Shown: positions 25,701 to 37,300, numbered from the stretch's first letter. The stretch is DNA of 64,000 nucleotides from Pelodera strongyloides (GCA_036852015.1 JAANDG010000134.1:186001-250000), one strand, 5' to 3'. The notes: a model not told the origin generated them from the letters alone. Program-made: numbers and translations.

Positions 25701-28700
25701 CTTAATCAGTTGTGCGAGCTGATTATTTTGTTTGGATTGGATGCAGAAGACGTGCTGAAACTGGATGTGGAGGCGATGATTCTGAGTAGACGGTAAGGGA
25801 TCATAGATTGATTATTGATTATCTTGGATCTTGGAGGAGCCACGTCAGTGAGAATGAGGTCCCTCTCAGTAGGAGCATATCTGATAATTCTGGCGGTTAT
25901 GACCGAAACCGTTATGACTGTATATTTTCCGAAGCTTATTCCTAAATTCCTATTATTTGCATCACTTCTGTGCTCGGGGTTATGCTGGGTGTAGGCCTAT
26001 TTTTTTGGCACTCCTGAGGTTCGATGATAAGCTCGTCAGTCCTTGTGGCGTTTACTTTATGTTTCACAGGGCTTATACAGCACGAGCACAGATGATTTAA
26101 TTGATGTCTGTAACTTCTTCGGAAATAGTGGTGGCTTTGGAAGATGCGTTGTATTGGTACGATTGTTATTGAACTGTGATAAAACAATTATTTCAGCCTG
26201 CTTGCCAAATACCTTCTCGAATGCGCACAGCCGAATGAAAAGGTTCTCAAATGCGCGGCCATGAGATTGGAGATCTACAGGTCTGTATTGTCATGATACG
26301 ATTGTTTTCGAGGTTTTTTTATTTTCTTTATTGGAATGATTTTATACTAGAGGGTAATTTGTTTGCATTTGGAATATGAATACTTGAGAGCGGAGCAACT
26401 TTTTATTGAAATGTTATTGTTAAGATTACAGGCTGGTGAGCATCGAGTTGAAGGTGTTAGATGAAAAGTGGTCGTTTTTGCTGCATTCATCGATTGAGGA
26501 TTTGAGGAACGAAACGACGAATAGGAGAATGAATTATGTACGTCTGTGTGTCTGTGTGTGAATTATGTACGTCTGTGTGTCTGTGTGTGAATTATGTACG
26601 TATGTGTGTCTGTGTGTGAATTATGTACGTCTGTATGTCTGTGTATGAATTATGTACGTCTGTGTGTCTGTGTGTGATCTAGTTTGTTGTTGAGTTTGGC
26701 ATTGAACTCGTGTTCCTGGCTGGTACGATTGTTTTATTTTGGTAGAGTATTATTTATTACCTGGAACAAGGTAGCAAGCAAGCTAGGTCGGTGGAAGTGG
26801 AAAGTGACACTTTTTTATATTTTATCCTTTTTTTAGATATTCACTTTCATCTACTTGAATGCATCCCTTTTGACATCGGAGCAGAAAGGCGAACTGCTCG
26901 CAGTTCTTGAAGGTATCAAGGACAAGGATTTGATAAGAATGTAAGTTTATGTTCTTTTACTTTTCACTATGTTTATTTGTTTATTTTGTTGCGCATTGTT
27001 TATTTCTTATGATGATGGCGAACGTAACATATAAAATTAAAGAAGGTTCAGTACAAAGTTCTATATCTACTTATCTACCCATGCTTTGAGGTGATTGCTC
27101 TATTGTGTGCCGAAAATGCCGTGGAATAGAATAGGACTTAAATTTACATTAAACACATAGAAGTAAAGTAGTCCAGGTGTCCAGGTCCAGAGTATGTGTT
27201 AAAGCCACGTGTTATGCCGCTTTGATTGTTCGTTCCATGTTCTTCCTACGTACCTATGTTTTACAAAACATGTGCTGCATTGCTTTAATTGTTTCATTTT
27301 CAGTACGGAGACCGAGGCCTTATATCGGCGGTTACGTTTGCTGTTATGTGACTGGAAATTGAGTGTCGATGATGTGGATTGGTTGAAGGAGTGCACAGAA
27401 ACTGAATCGGAGGAGACGATGCAAATTGCAATTAATATAATTGAGAGGGCAATTGGGAGGAAGCAGGGTGGTTATTATTATTATTGTAATTATTGCATTA
27501 TTGTAATTATTGCGATGCTAATTGATAGTATTATTTTTTATTTGATTACCTTGACAGAGCAGGTATTTTACATATTACTGTTATTACTGTTGTTATTGTA
27601 AACTCAGAATAATGAATCTCCATTGTTTCAGGTTGTTGTGTACATCCACTATTGGCTGGATTTCTACAGGATTCAGATGCTGATATTCGAGATTTGGTGA
27701 GTATTTTCTATTCATGATTATTATGCAATACAATAAGAAAAAACTCCGTAATGTAAATAAGAACGGAAAGGGAGCTGAACGCAAAAACCGTTACCGTTTG
27801 CAAATCCCGGTATATTACTTGGGCATTTACCTAGCTTGTTGACAGGACACGCGGAAGTTTGAGTGTGGTAGGCTTCGTCGGTTGTATTTCGTTATTACGT
27901 ATCACCTTAACTGAGGCCGTTTTCACCAACATTTACTTCTGTCAAAAAGGGTACTTCAGTCAAAAACGCGCGATACTTCCGGTTTCACCAACATTTACTT
28001 CTGTCAAAAAGGTACTTAGGTTAAGTACCTTTTTGACAGAAGTACGCCTATAACATGGGAGGCGTACTTAGACCAAAAAGGTGGAAGTATCCCGGTACTT
28101 CGGTTTTTTTCTCCATTATGAGAGCTGATTAACTCAACTGTTTAATAATTGCATGGTTTTTATAGGAAATAAGCTTTGTAAACATTAGGTAACAATGATA
28201 TCAGTTTTTGAATCACATTTCACATATTAATAAAGTGAGTACACACTTGATTATTTAGCTATTTCTTGTTTACATAGTAAATAACTTTTATTAATTACTT
28301 AGATGTATAGAATATTTGTTTTAAAAAGTAATCTAAGTGTTATCCAACGTTTTCCTTCAAAAAAAGAAAATGTTGGTGAAATCCATCAAAAAGCGTGTTG
28401 CGGCGTACTTCAGTCATAAATTTACTTAACCTAAGTACCTTTTTGATGGTCAAAAATTTATGACAGAAGTAAATGTTGGTGAAAACTTTTACTTGAGTGA
28501 TCGGGAATTCATATACTTGAGTGATCGGGAGGACAAAAACGTGTTCCCATGCAAAATGTTCCATTCATTAATTTGGATACGACATCCGTTTTCGGGATTT
28601 CGGATTTATTCTCCTCCCTGTTCTAATCTATCCATTGTAGCATTGTTTGGGTTTCCAACCCCCTTCATTTCCATCCCAAATTTCCCCTTACAGGCTTCTT

Positions 28701-29325
28701 CGGTCGTATCACCGCATCTTATTGAGCAAAGGAAAACTGGTGAAGGAGGAGCTTCTTTTATACTGAACCCAACGATTGCATTCGCTCTATTGGCAAAGAA
28801 ATATCCGGAGATTTTAGACGACAGAGGACTGGTTACTGTGGATACAGTAGAGGATAAGGTATTATTATTATTTATTTATTTTATTATTCTTATCATAATC
28901 AGTTATTTTATAACTCGTTCAAAACGGTGTGTTTCACTGGTAGCGTATAAGTGTGTTGCTGCCGTTAGAAGTAGTACGACGTGACGATCGGTTGTGAACG
29001 ATGAACGATTGTGTAGTTTTTATGAAAAATAAAGAAAGTCTATCCACACGAGCGTGATATGCAAGGATTGTTTTCAATACAATGTTGGAATCTTGATCCT
29101 TGCCCGTAGAGGTGCTAAGCAGAGTAGACGAATAGGAGTTCCAGATGACAGCTTGCTCAGATTGATTAATGGCGGGTGGTTATTTGATTGATTGATTTGT
29201 TGATGGCATGTTTTTTTATTCATTGATTTTAGGTTCTGTTCGATCAATGCGTTCGCAACTCGTATGCGGAGACGATGTTATTTGGGGACTTTTCAATGGT
29301 TGAAAGGATATTGGAGAGGACATAG
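13772..29325 (+). CDS. THADA: THADA / Trm732 homologue (tRNA methylation partner, HEAT-repeat protein)
   Basis: About 1262 residues in 32 exons: 13772-13947 (tentative), 14026-14166, 14235-14363, 14749-14836, 16753-16857, 17619-17757, 18029-18104, 18231-18309, 18594-18683, 18961-19099, 19806-19966, 20317-20450, 20874-21011, 21254-21402, 21700-21830, 22040-22152, 22367-22470, 22861-23008, 23334-23434, 23790-23940, 24079-24229, 24533-24607, 24861-24944, 25364-25464, 25688-25792, 26197-26280, 26432-26537, 26837-26940, 27304-27467, 27632-27696, 28694-28858, 29233-29325. Phases agree throughout. The conserved central (DUF2428-type) core is clear: LLVCCWRAHKHVSG, CGAFESAVEGFEALCKRL, STRRSAGLPHLVVSI, NVLKTLFSNARLGDLVLP, LLIRVFGVTRS and FEFFSRFPSLYAF. 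In yeast Trm732 partners the methyltransferase Trm7 for 2'-O-methylation at tRNA position 32. The protein is shorter than human THADA (about 1950). The first two exons are least certain. Confidence 0.85.
14461..14583. mobile_element. Small MITE with 33-bp inverted ends
   Basis: Left arm 14461-14493 and right arm 14551-14583 are near-perfect complements (CGGTATTTTAACTGAACTTT ... and its reverse). The spacer is about 57 bp. It lies in a THADA intron. No other copy was noticed in the window. Confidence 0.75.
14926..15206. mobile_element. Long-palindrome MITE
   Basis: Two arms of more than 100 bp face each other: TGAGGGCGCGCTCGGGATTG and TTTTCCGAAAGGAAACTATG on the left against their complements up to CGCGCCCTTATGATCA on the right. 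A shorter palindrome (TAGCATGG...GCATGCTAA) is at the centre. The arms differ at only a few positions, so the insertion is fairly young. It sits in a THADA intron, and its transcript would fold into a long hairpin. Confidence 0.8.
15372..15660 (+). repeat. tRNA-like head plus repeated tail (SINE-like)
   Basis: TGGTGGTCCAGTGG (A-box-like) is followed by GAGTTCGATTCC (B-box) about 40 bases later. Downstream comes AGGGCATAAAACTCGTCGG ... GCTCAAAACCACC and related phrases. The downstream phrase recurs inverted at about 17535-17577 (GGTGGTCTTGAGCTTTTCCG ... GTGCCCTG), and again just after, at 15640-15700. This is the arrangement of a tRNA-derived repeat family inserted in THADA introns. Confidence 0.5.
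16150..16617 (-). mobile_element. tRNA-Asn-derived SINE-like element, copy 1
   Basis: Read on the minus strand, the element starts CACCAGCCGTTCGAAGAGCC. It has two strong hairpins (AGAGCCCTACGGGCTCT and ATCGGCCTTCGGCCGAT), then a tRNA-like part (A-box TAGCTCAGCAGGTAGAGC, B-box GGGTTCGAATACC), and ends AACTCTTCTCCTTTATATAA. The whole layout recurs at 48661-49065, where the anticodon arm reads TTGGACTGTTAATC as in tRNA-Asn(GUU). Here that arm has changed (TTGGACTGTGAAT). It lies in a THADA intron. Confidence 0.75.
20594..20805. mobile_element. Hairpin-ended repeat, inverted partner of 57525-57768
   Basis: It begins CCAGACGGCTAATCGCCGCC, passes through CTTGAAAA...CGAAATTAGATTC and ends at TTTTATAGCCTTTAGATATT plus about 30 bases. 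The complement of the same order occurs at 57560-57768. The CCAGAC terminus and adjacent hairpin (CGCC...GGCG) resemble the hairpin-bearing end of the tRNA-Asn-derived elements, so this may be a sister family. It lies in a THADA intron. Confidence 0.65.
26531..26678. repeat. 29-bp tandem repeat that copies a 5' splice site
   Basis: The unit GAATTAT GTACGTCTGTGTGT plus CTGTGTGT occurs about five times in a row. The first copy's GAATTAT is the end of THADA exon 27 and its GTACGT is the donor, so each further copy carries an extra exon-end-plus-donor. Confidence 0.85.
27909..28491. mobile_element. TIR element with nested hairpins (583 bp)
   Basis: The ends are inverted: GTTTTCACCAACATTTACTT on the left and AAGTAAATGTTGGTGAAAAC on the right. 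Inside are further paired phrases, including AAAAAGGTACTTAGGTTAAG / CTTAACCTAAGTACCTTTTT, which allow several alternative hairpins. It has no coding capacity and lies in the THADA intron before exon 31. Confidence 0.7.
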
Positions 29326-30114
29326 ACACATTGAAAAGAAGAAGGAAGATATCGCTTAGTGTTTATGTAGGGTTTCTAGTTTGCCTCGGTTTTATTTATG
29401 CACTGCTTGTTGATGCAGAATTTCATTCCTTCAAAGTGGCATGGTACGTGGGTTGTGAAACGAATATTGGACAAATTGTATGCAAATTTCTATCCTCATG
29501 ATGTTTATGGCGGCATAGCATAGGCATTGAAAGGAGTGTGAAAAAGGAGTGCCATGCCGCTTTAAAGTTTTCTGCTTTCAATTTTGAAATGTTTTATGCA
29601 TGTTTTCAAATAATATTATTTATATGCTTACTACGCTTGTTATTGTTTGGTTGTTGTTTTGTTTTTGTTACGAGAGTAAACGTTTAAATACGACATTGTT
29701 GGTTTCTTGGTGAAATGGTTTAACGGCCTAAATTTTGCGTCTATTTTTGAACGTGTTGGTAATCGGAGTACAATGATTGCACAATGTGTCTACTATTTTT
29801 CTTCTTGGGTTCTTGGAATACGTCATGTAGATGAGTTGAGTTAGTTCTTTTCTTTCGCTTGAAACTGGCGCGGCGTGAACTTGGCTCGAATGAAAATTGC
29901 AACCGAGGGTGGGATGTTCGCCAGGTTCTTGAGAGATCGAGACAGAGAGAACCGGTGTTGCTTTTTCTATGCCCTACGCCACCAAAATGTTTGTAAATAT
30001 GGTTACGGTAGACTGCAACTATCAGTCTTAATACTACACTGTACTTCCGTCATACGGTAGTTTTGATGAGCACTAATTGGATGTAATTTAGTGAGTTCAG
30101 TTTTGTATGTGTTG
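29326..30114. other. Spacer between THADA and the WD40 gene
   Basis: It holds the THADA 3' UTR and a diverged copy of the AAAGCGAAATACCGG family at 29433-29566 (AAAGTGGCATGGTACG ... CCATGCCGCTTTAA). The downstream promoter is presumably here too, but I see no distinct motif. No gene. Confidence 0.5.
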
Positions 30115-33100
30115 ATGTCTCGCTCAGTTCCTGAACCCGCTTTTACGTGGATGGGATTTAGTGGCGGTGTTTCTGCGATAGAGGTTTTACAATTTCAAGG
30201 TATTGTGCTTTTATTTGTTGTATTTTATGAACTTAAAGCGAATTACCGGCCGGTTTTTGAAACGCATTGTGGACAGCTGAATTCTTACATATTTATGCTA
30301 ATTTAGCTCGATTTTTATTATAATTTGTGCTGATTTGCATAACCTGCATAAGAGTGTTTTTATGGTGTCCACGGTGTGTCTCAAAAAACCGGCCGTTATT
30401 TCGCTTTAACTTGTGCACTTGCAGTAAGTACTCTTCAAATTGACTCTGAAAGCGTTACAGTGAGTGTATTTTGAATTCCGATGCTTCGTAAAAACTATTT
30501 AGATCGGTCGACTTGACCCCAGTTTGCCTTAAATAGCATTATGTTACTAAAAGAAATTCTCGTATTTCATTTCATTTTATGTTAGGCATTCATAGCTTAT
30601 GCAATTTGCATCACTGAATATACTGTGAGATCCCTCACTCAGTTACTAAATTGTTTGAATTTCTACCGTAACCTATAAACCTATACCGCTACCACAGTAA
30701 TTAATAATTAAGTAATTATTAATTAGTCGACAAGATTTTAATTTAGGTGAATCGTGTGTCGCTATCGGAACTCAAGAAGGGATTTTGGAGCTGTATGATG
30801 AAGAAACAAAGTTGAGAGTAGTGAGACTGTATGGTACGTTTCGGGGGCTTATATTTTAAATGGTTTTTCTTCTTATGTGGTTTTTAAATTTATTCTGGAT
30901 ATTGATCCTACGTTCACATGTAAATGTCCAACAGCATATGCGAATGTGCCCAGTTTCGATAGAGAAATTAGCATATAATGCACGATAATCCAGTTGCCCA
31001 GGAACCCTTCAAACCCACTTACCTACCCACTTACGCTTTTGGTTAGACAGTAAGACCACCGCTCAGACTCAGTTGACACTTTTATGTAGATTAACTAATT
31101 GCCTCGTCAGAGTGTAATCGCCTTTCTATTCCTTATAGATCCGTTTATACATTTAGAAGATCCTGAAAAACGTTCGATTGTTTCCTGCGGTCTATTCCGT
31201 GGGACGGTATTTGCACACGTGCGAACTCATGCAGTGCTTCAGTTTCCGACGACGTCCAGTGGTGACTACGGTAAAGATTTACTGTAGTTTATTTATAAGT
31301 AAATCAGCATTTTTATGGTATTTATGACTTCATGTTTAATTTAAGTTTCCGACGACGTCCAGTAGTGATTACGGTAAGGGTTTACAGAAGAGCCTTTCCT
31401 CTCGTGGCGTATCGTTTTTTTTAGTTTGAGTAAACAAATAGAGTATTGCGCTACTGACGCTTATGAAGCTCCGCGCAAAGAACTGGTTTGGAATTGTATA
31501 CCATTCGCGCACCCTTGGCGCTGTACTGGCTCACATACCGCGCGTCCGAGTTGTCGGCCGCCGCGCTGCCGTTTTTTATAAACGCGACTGATGGGCCTCG
31601 CAGCTTCGTCATCAGTATCAAAATTACTACTGTGGTTAAGAATAATCTTGATTTTTAATTGTAGCGCTTGTCATAAACTTTTGTATGAGAATAGAATACT
31701 GTATGTTCGATTATGGCCATAATCTGTTTATTTCTTTCAGCACCAAAATTGCTATGTCCTACTTTTCACTATGCTCACTGTGCTGCAAGGCATGCTGATG
31801 GAAACTTGATAGTTCCGGATATGAAGGTATTAAGCTTTTATATGTATTTTGTTATGAATGTTATATGTAAGCAAACATAGGTATATATTAAGTAATGCAG
31901 CTCTACCCGTTTATCTTACCAGGTTTACTGGTAGTTTAGTTTAGTATCCCCTAAGCCCAATACTAAAGAGAAAGACTACTAGAATAAACAGAAACCAAGA
32001 AAACTAAGTACATCGTCAGTCACTAATTTAGGGTGGACGACATTGCATGCGTATTATAGAGGAAGAAGAGGGAGTCCAGAAAGGTAAGTTATTTTATCTT
32101 ATTACATAATTGTTTGCTTATTTGGTTTGCTAATTATTTAGTTAATTAATTATTAGTAAATTAAATAGTCGTATATTATGTATATGTATACTGTAACGGA
32201 TTGGAATAAACATTGGAAAACAGTGCCTCGATTAAAACGAAATACCGGCCTATTTTCGAAGCGCATTACGGACAACCGCTCTCATATGGTATTTATGCTA
32301 GAGCTGAATTGGGGTCGATTCTTTATGAACATTTGCATATGATGCATAAAACTACAAGTTTCCGCGATGCGATTCAAAAACCGGTCCGTATTTCGTTTTA
32401 ATGAGAAAAAACTTGTATTTTAGAGGTAAACCTTGAAGAAGAAACTGCCACACCAATGTGTTTTGATGCCGTAGCTGGGGCGATTTTTGTAGCATTTGAT
32501 AATGGACGCGTTGACTGTTACAAGGAATTAAAGAAGGTGTTTGAGGTACTGTATTTTATAAATCTAGTTTTGGAAACGTATGTTGATAACGACGCAAATT
32601 ATATGCAAATTACTATTCTTAGCATAAAAATTGAACATTTTAGCATAAATACCACTTACCATACCGCTTTAAAGGCAACACTTGAAGAGGATAGTTATGA
32701 AATGAAATACTGGTGTTTTTTTAGGTGTCCGTCACTTCTGAACCAATATTTTCTCTTCGAGCGACATCAACGCTCATTCTATGTGGTTCTTCTAAAGCAC
32801 CGTTGCACGTCTTCAGCTGGGAATCGGGAGAACATGATGTGGATGATGGAGTGATACCTTATATCGAGAGGTCAGTTAATAAGAATAATAAACATTGCGA
32901 AATCTCGCGGTTGAGCCGGTTAAACGGAAAAGTCGCGGTCCTTCTTTGGGATTGGCACCTGGCCTTTAGAAGTCAGTCAAGTAGTGCACAGGTAAATTCC
33001 TAATTGTTTCGTAGTATTAATATAATATAGTGTTACGGTAATATACGTAGTAAAATGTTATCAATGTTATGCAAATTCAGTGCGTGCGGATGCTCTTCGC

Positions 33101-33558
33101 TAGCAGTTTCGCCATCAGGAAAGACGATTTTTGCTTCATTTTGGGATGGATCTTTACGGTAATGCTTTGTATAAGTTTGGTATTTGCCTCTGTTAACTTT
33201 AGCTAGAATTGCTAGGGAACGAGAAGCTAGTAGGTCAATTTGAGGTCAGAGTAAATTCAGTGGGCGCCGTTTTATAATTGGTCCTCGTATCACTTTTGTA
33301 TCCAGTTTTGATGCAAGGACTATGTAATATGTAATATGAATATAAACCTTAGTAACAACATCTCTCTGATGAGCTTCCATTATGTAACTAATTGTTAAAG
33401 ACAACCCTCTTTTCAGTGCGTTTTCACTTCGTAAGCGGCTTCCTGTGATGAGCGTTATGGTCTCTTCACCACAAAATTTGAATGTCGTTTTGGCTCCCCG
33501 GGACCGCCAGGTGTATACTGGTGATGCTAAGGGAGTAGTGCATCTCTGGAACTTATAG
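30115..33558 (+). CDS. WD40 protein of the GNB1L / ASA1 type
   Basis: Nine exons in phase: 30115-30199, 30747-30833, 31139-31270, 31741-31826, 32032-32083, 32424-32545, 32725-32870, 33081-33158, 33417-33558 (stop TAG), giving 309 residues. It opens PEPAFTWMGFSGGVSAIEVL and closes with two clear WD-type repeats: LAVSPSGKTIFASFWDGSLR and NVVLAPRDRQVYTGDAKGVV ending HLWNL. Earlier blades are weak (CVAIGTQEGILELYDEET, GAIFVAFDNGRVDCYKEL). Length, the start pattern and the final blade suit the GNB1L family, called ASA1 in fungi, which helps the TTT complex stabilise PIKK kinases. WD40 families are easy to confuse, so the subfamily is an inference. Exon 6 has an alternative in-phase donor 9 nt earlier. 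Confidence 0.7.
30233..30409. mobile_element. MITE, AAAGCGAAATACCGG family
   Basis: Termini TTAAAGCGAATTACCGGCCG and CGGCCGTTATTTCGCTTTAA are inverted, with inner arms TTTTTGAAACGCATTGTGGA and its complement. It lies in the first intron of the WD40 gene. Left-terminal words are nearly identical to the copy at 52203. Confidence 0.85.
32232..32401. mobile_element. MITE, AAAGCGAAATACCGG family
   Basis: Termini TTAAAACGAAATACCGGCC and GGTCCGTATTTCGTTTTAA. The same A-for-G change is present on both ends, as expected for a subfamily. It lies in the WD40 gene intron before exon 6. A shorter decayed relative ends at about 32673 (ATACCGCTTTAAAG). Confidence 0.8.
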
Positions 33559-33745
33559 TTTATAGCATACCTGGAAATTGCAGTATGTAGTATACATCGA
33601 ACTTGTAGTTTGTGGTACACATGGCCATTGTAGTTTGCAGTATACATGGACATTTTAGTTTGTATTATACTTCTCTGGGAATGTAGCTTTCTAATTACCT
33701 CATCTAAGGGTTGCAGTGACCTTATCTGGAAGTTGTGGTTTGTAT
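33545..33745 (+). repeat. Degenerate ~26-bp tandem repeat starting at the WD40 stop codon
   Basis: Phrases of the type CTGGAACTTATAGTTTATAG, GAACTTGTAGTTTGTGGTAC and CCATTGTAGTTTGCAGTATAC follow each other with a period near 26 bases. The first copy contains the last codons and TAG stop of the WD40 gene, so coding end and repeat overlap. Confidence 0.55.
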
Positions 33746-34254
33746 GTTTGTAACACATTTCCTTTGTCAAAGGTTTAATATGTATCGGGTATAGGTGTGG
33801 TACTTTACCTTTACTAATGCGTCTATGTTTTCAATGTTTTGCATTGCATTCCAGAGCGAAATCACATCTATTTAGGTAGACGTCCAGTTTATTTCCTCAG
33901 ATTGTTTGTGTTTTTTAGTGACTAATTGTAAGACATGTCCGCCATTTGGAATATTTAAGTTTATTGTTAGTATGTAGTGTAGTAGACGCTTGGAAGTATT
34001 ATTTATATATTTATATTTATTTTGTTGGTCCTGACTCGGCAAGCAAATTCGCCAATTCTTCTCCATGTTGTAATTTGTATTTTGATATATATATGAGTAA
34101 TAAAGTGATTCCGATTTTTGCTTCTTCCGTTATGCTTTTAGAACAATAGTATGGGTATGTGCTTACCCATTTTGTCTATATTTATATTTTATGATTTGAT
34201 ATTATGCTAATGTATTACATTTTACTGTAAAGGCATCGTGGCGGAGCGCCTTGC

Positions 34255-34362
34255 AGCATTTTAGTGCAACCATACTTCGCAATTTGTAGTGTTGCGTAGG
34301 CTATACTACTCACAGGGAGAGTATAGCCTACGCTATAGTACAAATTACGAAGTGTAGGCGAT
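34255..34362. repeat. Hairpin element with long arms
   Basis: CTTCGCAATTTGTAGTGTTG and CGTAGGCTATACT on the left meet their complements (AGTATAGCCTACG, TAGTACAAATTACGAAG) on the right around an 11-base loop. The arms are about 38 bp with a few mismatches. It ends 16 bp before a candidate exon at 34378. Confidence 0.65.
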
Positions 34363-34377
34363 TTTTGTTGTTTGCAG

Positions 34378-37300
34378 AACTTCTCGGGGCAAAAAGCATT
34401 CTTTAATTTGGAAAATGATCCATATGAAAATCAGCTGAAACGTTATTTGGAATTTTACCATGCGTATTGCACTTTATATATTTTCACTTTCGATACTTTT
34501 GAACTAATTAAAGAGAAAATAAAAGGAATTTTGAAGAATGGAAAACAGCGTAAAGGAGTCATTTAATATATCAATATATTAAATGTAGAGAAAGTGATCG
34601 TGTCTTTATAATAACACGACACCCCGTTTCGACCCTAGATCGTATACGAGGATTTTGCTGTAGTTGGGTCTCATCAGTACGATGACCACAGCTTGATGGG
34701 ATAGGAGATAAAAAAATAAAAAATAAAAGGGAATGAATACAAGCAAGATATAAAATAATTATGTAGAAAATTAACAAGAGAATTAACAATTTGGAAGAAG
34801 ATTGTGTGATTGATTATGTGTATGTTCGATTTTGTGTTGAGTGCAATTGTTATTGCAATTAATTAATTGTTTGGTTTTTAATGTTAGAGTACAATTATAT
34901 TTATTTTTGTAGTTTGTAGTGTGATGTGAGGTTGTGTTTTTTGTAGTTTGTAGTGTGGTGTGAGATTATGTGTGTGTGTGTGTATGTGTGGGTGTGTGGG
35001 TGTGTGTGCGTTTGTGTGTTTGTTTGTTAGTGAGATGGTTTTTTGTGTGTGTGTGATCGGGAGATGTCATGTGAAGTAATAGTTATGCATTAGTTGGTTA
35101 GTTTTTTTGAAATAATAATTATATATTAGTTGAGTAGTATGCTTAATGATATGAAATATAGTGAATGTTTAAGTTAGATATTATATGTTAAAATTGAAAT
35201 TACTGTTGTACCAATCAGTCAGTCTTTTGCTGTCATTATTATATTTTAGTGCTATACATGGGTGTCGGTGAATAGTTTTCCGAAATATTTGAGTGATTTT
35301 TGAAACGGGATATTTATTACGAATAAGTTTGCGTGTAAGTTGACAAACCTTGTCTTTGAAAAACTCTAAAGAAGAAGTGCAACGGTATATTCGTATTATT
35401 TCACCCATTATACAATTTAGTTTGATATTTGTTGAGATATGAGAATCGTACATTGGAAATCTAATGACGTCGAATGTGTAGTCGTCTGTTTTGTTATATA
35501 AATTTATAGCCCACTTATCATTAACTCGAGTAATTTGAAGGTCTAGAAAAGCTGCTGAATTTTCACTATCATTTGCAGGCTCAAGACTAAGAGATGTAGG
35601 ATACATATTTATGAGTTGATCAAAGTCACAAATATTATTATAAAATATGGCAATATCATCCATATACCTAAACATGCGTGTATTGTAAACTAGATGTGAG
35701 TTGTTGTTACTTTTGAAAAAATTGAATTCTATAATTGATAGAGTGAGATCTGCCAAGAGTGGTGAGGCGTTACCTCCTTGTGGTACACCTTTTGTTTGAT
35801 GGAATACTTCGTTGTTGAAGATTAAGAAACTGTTTGTGACAATATAATGTATTATATGTTTAACCTCTGTTAGTGTGTAGCAATTTTGAGAGTATGTATC
35901 AGTATAGAAGCAGTGTTTAAATGCAACATTTATGTATGTTTTACCAGCATTTTTGAAACATAATTCGAGTAGTTCATACATATTTTTAAGGACGCAATCG
36001 TGTGGTAAGTTGGTAAAAAGACTACTGAAATCCATAACCCGTATTTTATTGAAGCGGTGAAGACTAGAATTATTGGAAATTTGCATTGAATTATCAATTG
36101 AAAAAAAGTAAGATTTGTGGATATTATGATTGCTAGTTGCTTTACAGTAGTTAGAAAAATGTGTTCTTAAATGTTTGAGTATTAAAGAGAAAATAAAAGG
36201 AATTTTGAAGAATGGAAAACAGCGCAAAAGGAGTCATTTAATATATCAATATATTAAATGTAGAGAAAGTGATCGTGTCTTTATAATAACACGACACCCC
36301 GTTTCGACCCTAGATCGTATACGAGGATTTTGCTGTAGTTGGGTCTCATCAGTACGATGACCACAGCTTGATGGGATAGGAGATAAAAAAAAATAAAAAA
36401 TAAAAGGGAATGAATACAAGCAAGATATAAAATAATTATGTAAAAAGAAAATTAACAAGAGAATTAACAATTTGGAAGAAGATTGTGTGATTGATTATGT
36501 GTATGTTCGATTTTGTGTTGAGTGCAATTGTTATTGCAATTAATTAATTGTTTGGTTTTTAATGTTAGAGTACAATTTATATTTATTTTTGTAATTTTAG
36601 TGTGATGTGAGGTTGTGTTTTTTTTTTAGTTTGTTTTTTGTTTTTTTTTTTTTTTTTTTGTTTGGTTTTTATGTTTGGTTGTTTTTGGTTTTTGTGTTTT
36701 TTTTTTTTTTTTTGTTTTGTTTTTTTTTTTTTTTTTTTTTATTTATTTTTTTATTTATTAGTTGGTTAGTTTTTGAAATAATAATTATATATTAGTTGAG
36801 TAGTATGCTTAATGATATGAAATATAGTGAATGTGTTAAGTTAGATATTATATGTTAAAATTGAAATTACTGTTGTACCAATCAGTCAGTCTTTTGCTGT
36901 CATTATTATATTTTAAGTGCTATACATGGGTGTCGGTGAATAGTTTTCCGAAATATTTGAGTGATTTTTGACAACGGGATATTTATTACGAATAAGTTTG
37001 CGTGTAAGTTGACAAACCTTGTCTTTGAAAAACTCTAAAGAAGAAGTGCAACGGTATATTCGTATTATTTCACCCATTATACAATTTAGTTTGATATTTG
37101 TTGAGATATGAGAATCGTACATTGGAAATCTAATGACGTCGAATGTGTAGTCGTCTGTTTTGTTATATAAATTTATAGCCCACTTATCATTAACTCGAGT
37201 AATTTGAAGGTCTAGAAAAGCTGCTGAATTTTCACTATCATTTGCAGGCTCAAGACTAAGAGATGTAGGATACATATTTATGAGTTGATCAAAGTCACAA

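Larger units (their letters stand above)
34508..36182 (-). mobile_element. Penelope-like retroelement copy A (5'-truncated)
   Basis: On the minus strand: a terminal-repeat-like block (36183-36480 and beyond, shared with the start of copy B), then a reverse transcriptase frame (36227-35181), then a second copy of the terminal block (34508-34800). The blocks begin with the same TTAAAGAGAAAATAAAAGG word. Direct, partial tandem copies flanked by such blocks are typical of Penelope-like elements. The RT frame joins the terminal block directly and lacks the N-terminal RT motifs, so this copy is truncated at its 5' side. Confidence 0.65.

Noticed and set aside
36607..36795. Phe-rich ORF.
   Set aside because: It is a translation of poly(T) tracts in the terminal block of retroelement copy B.
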